DNA of 41,719 nucleotides from Caulobacter sp. CCUG 60055 (GTDB lineage Bacteria; Pseudomonadota; Alphaproteobacteria; Caulobacterales; Caulobacteraceae): positions 1-41,719 of the forward strand of contig NZ_PUIC01000020.1 in NCBI RefSeq assembly GCF_022750545.1, written 5' to 3'. Below the pieces are notes generated by a model. The model worked only from the letters and a program-made list of their open reading frames with translations. It had not been told where the DNA came from and ran no database searches. Position numbers and translations under genes: made by a program. Positions within the stretch are counted from its first letter, which is position 1; each line of letters begins with the position of its first letter. This document shows positions 41,408-41,719 of the stretch, in pieces.

Positions 41408-41442
41408 GCCCGGCCGCGACGCAGATGCGCCGGCGGCCGGGC
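41408..41442. repeat. Inverted repeat between the VOC and SRPBCC genes
   Basis: Perfect 10-bp arms GCCCGGCCGC / GCGGCCGGGC with a 15-nt loop, in the 66-base gap between two minus-strand genes. It may be an intra-operon attenuator or 3'-end stabiliser of the VOC message. Confidence 0.4.
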
Positions 41443-41454
41443 CGCGTCGCGCGG

Positions 41455-41719
41455 TCAGGCCGGCGAGACCATCGCCCACAGCACGCCGAAGGGGTCGCGC
41501 AGCTGGCCGTAGCGTTCGCCCCAGAACATCAGCTCCACCGGCATCACCACCTCGGCCCCGGCGTCGACGGCCTGCTTGAACCGCCGGTCGATCTGGTCGA
41601 CGCGCAGGGTCAGGCTGAAGCCCTGGTGCGGCGTCACGGGATGGCCTTGTTCGGGATAGCCGTCGCTGAGCATCAGCGAGCCGCCGTTGATATAGAGGTG
41701 CAGATGTGGACGGCCCCCC
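41455..41719 (-). CDS. VOC/PhnB-like glyoxalase-fold protein, 5' end outside window
   Basis: The frame is open to the right edge (first full codon ends at 41718) and reads HLHLYINGGSLMLSDGYPEQ, then FSLTLRVDQIDRRFKQAVDAGAEVV and FWGERYGQLRDPFGVLWAM. This is the C-terminal half of a PhnB/3-demethylubiquinone-methyltransferase-like VOC protein. The internal ATG at 41673 is not the true start, since family-typical residues precede it. The N-terminal half is missing. It neighbours an SRPBCC gene, a common pairing. Confidence 0.85.
   Translation of the reverse strand, partial: GGRPHLHLYINGGSLMLSDGYPEQGHPVTPHQGFSLTLRVDQIDRRFKQAVDAGAEVVMPVELMFWGERYGQLRDPFGVLWAMVSPA

Noticed and set aside
1-41719. 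Mobile element, prophage or CRISPR origin for the region 1 island
   Set aside because: No transposase, integrase, terminal repeats or spaced repeats are visible, and composition is even across the window apart from short promoter gaps.

Overview
The window is GC-rich, almost fully coding DNA that looks chromosomal and comes from an alphaproteobacterium, most likely Caulobacterales or a relative. The reasons are the very high GC, two TonB-dependent receptors of the Caulobacter/sphingomonad type, GTG/TTG starts, many exported alpha/beta hydrolases and class-C beta-lactamase-like enzymes, and a proteobacterial sortase/target pair. No rRNA, tRNA, insertion sequence, phage or CRISPR was seen. Taxonomy is inferred, not proven.

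Region 1 (1-21508, all plus strand) is a long peptide-catabolism-like island. It holds a TonB receptor (5' end outside the window), two paralogous four-TM alpha/beta hydrolases, two paralogous exported TAP-type peptidases, a membrane-anchored serine hydrolase, an exported amidohydrolase, a PepSY-TM protein, two PLP-dependent threonine-dehydratase-fold ammonia-lyases, a POT peptide transporter, a remnant resembling an ornithine cyclodeaminase, a YkvI-type membrane protein, an M55 D-aminopeptidase, a creatininase-family amidase and a CocE-type hydrolase. Gaps and overlaps suggest three transcription units starting at 3740, 16216 and 19595. Each is preceded by the same palindrome-containing element (about WTGARYTCAYWTTYA), so they probably form one regulon whose regulator lies outside. 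The working model (inference) is uptake of a modified oligopeptide, stepwise hydrolysis in the periplasm, import of fragments and deamination of hydroxy-amino acids.

Region 2 (21509-24143) holds a small Tat-like secreted protein, a short XRE regulator, a stop-truncated remnant of a second HTH gene, and an alpha/beta hydrolase divergent from a two-cysteine OhrR-like MarR regulator with two TATCGCGATA operators between them.

Region 3 (24172-31350) is a second, self-contained module: class-C serine hydrolase, XRE-cupin regulator, dipeptide epimerase, TonB receptor and MFS transporter. A 19-bp motif (TTGCNNNNNTTGCAAATTT) precedes both the hydrolase and the epimerase, which suggests that the XRE-cupin protein controls both units.

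Region 4 (31363-41719) holds an ACT-like small protein, a gamma-carbonic-anhydrase-like protein, an exported amidohydrolase, an XRE regulator, a VIT/VWA sortase target with its dedicated sortase, an ABC-2 exporter, a YceI lipoprotein, an SRPBCC protein and a VOC protein cut by the window edge.
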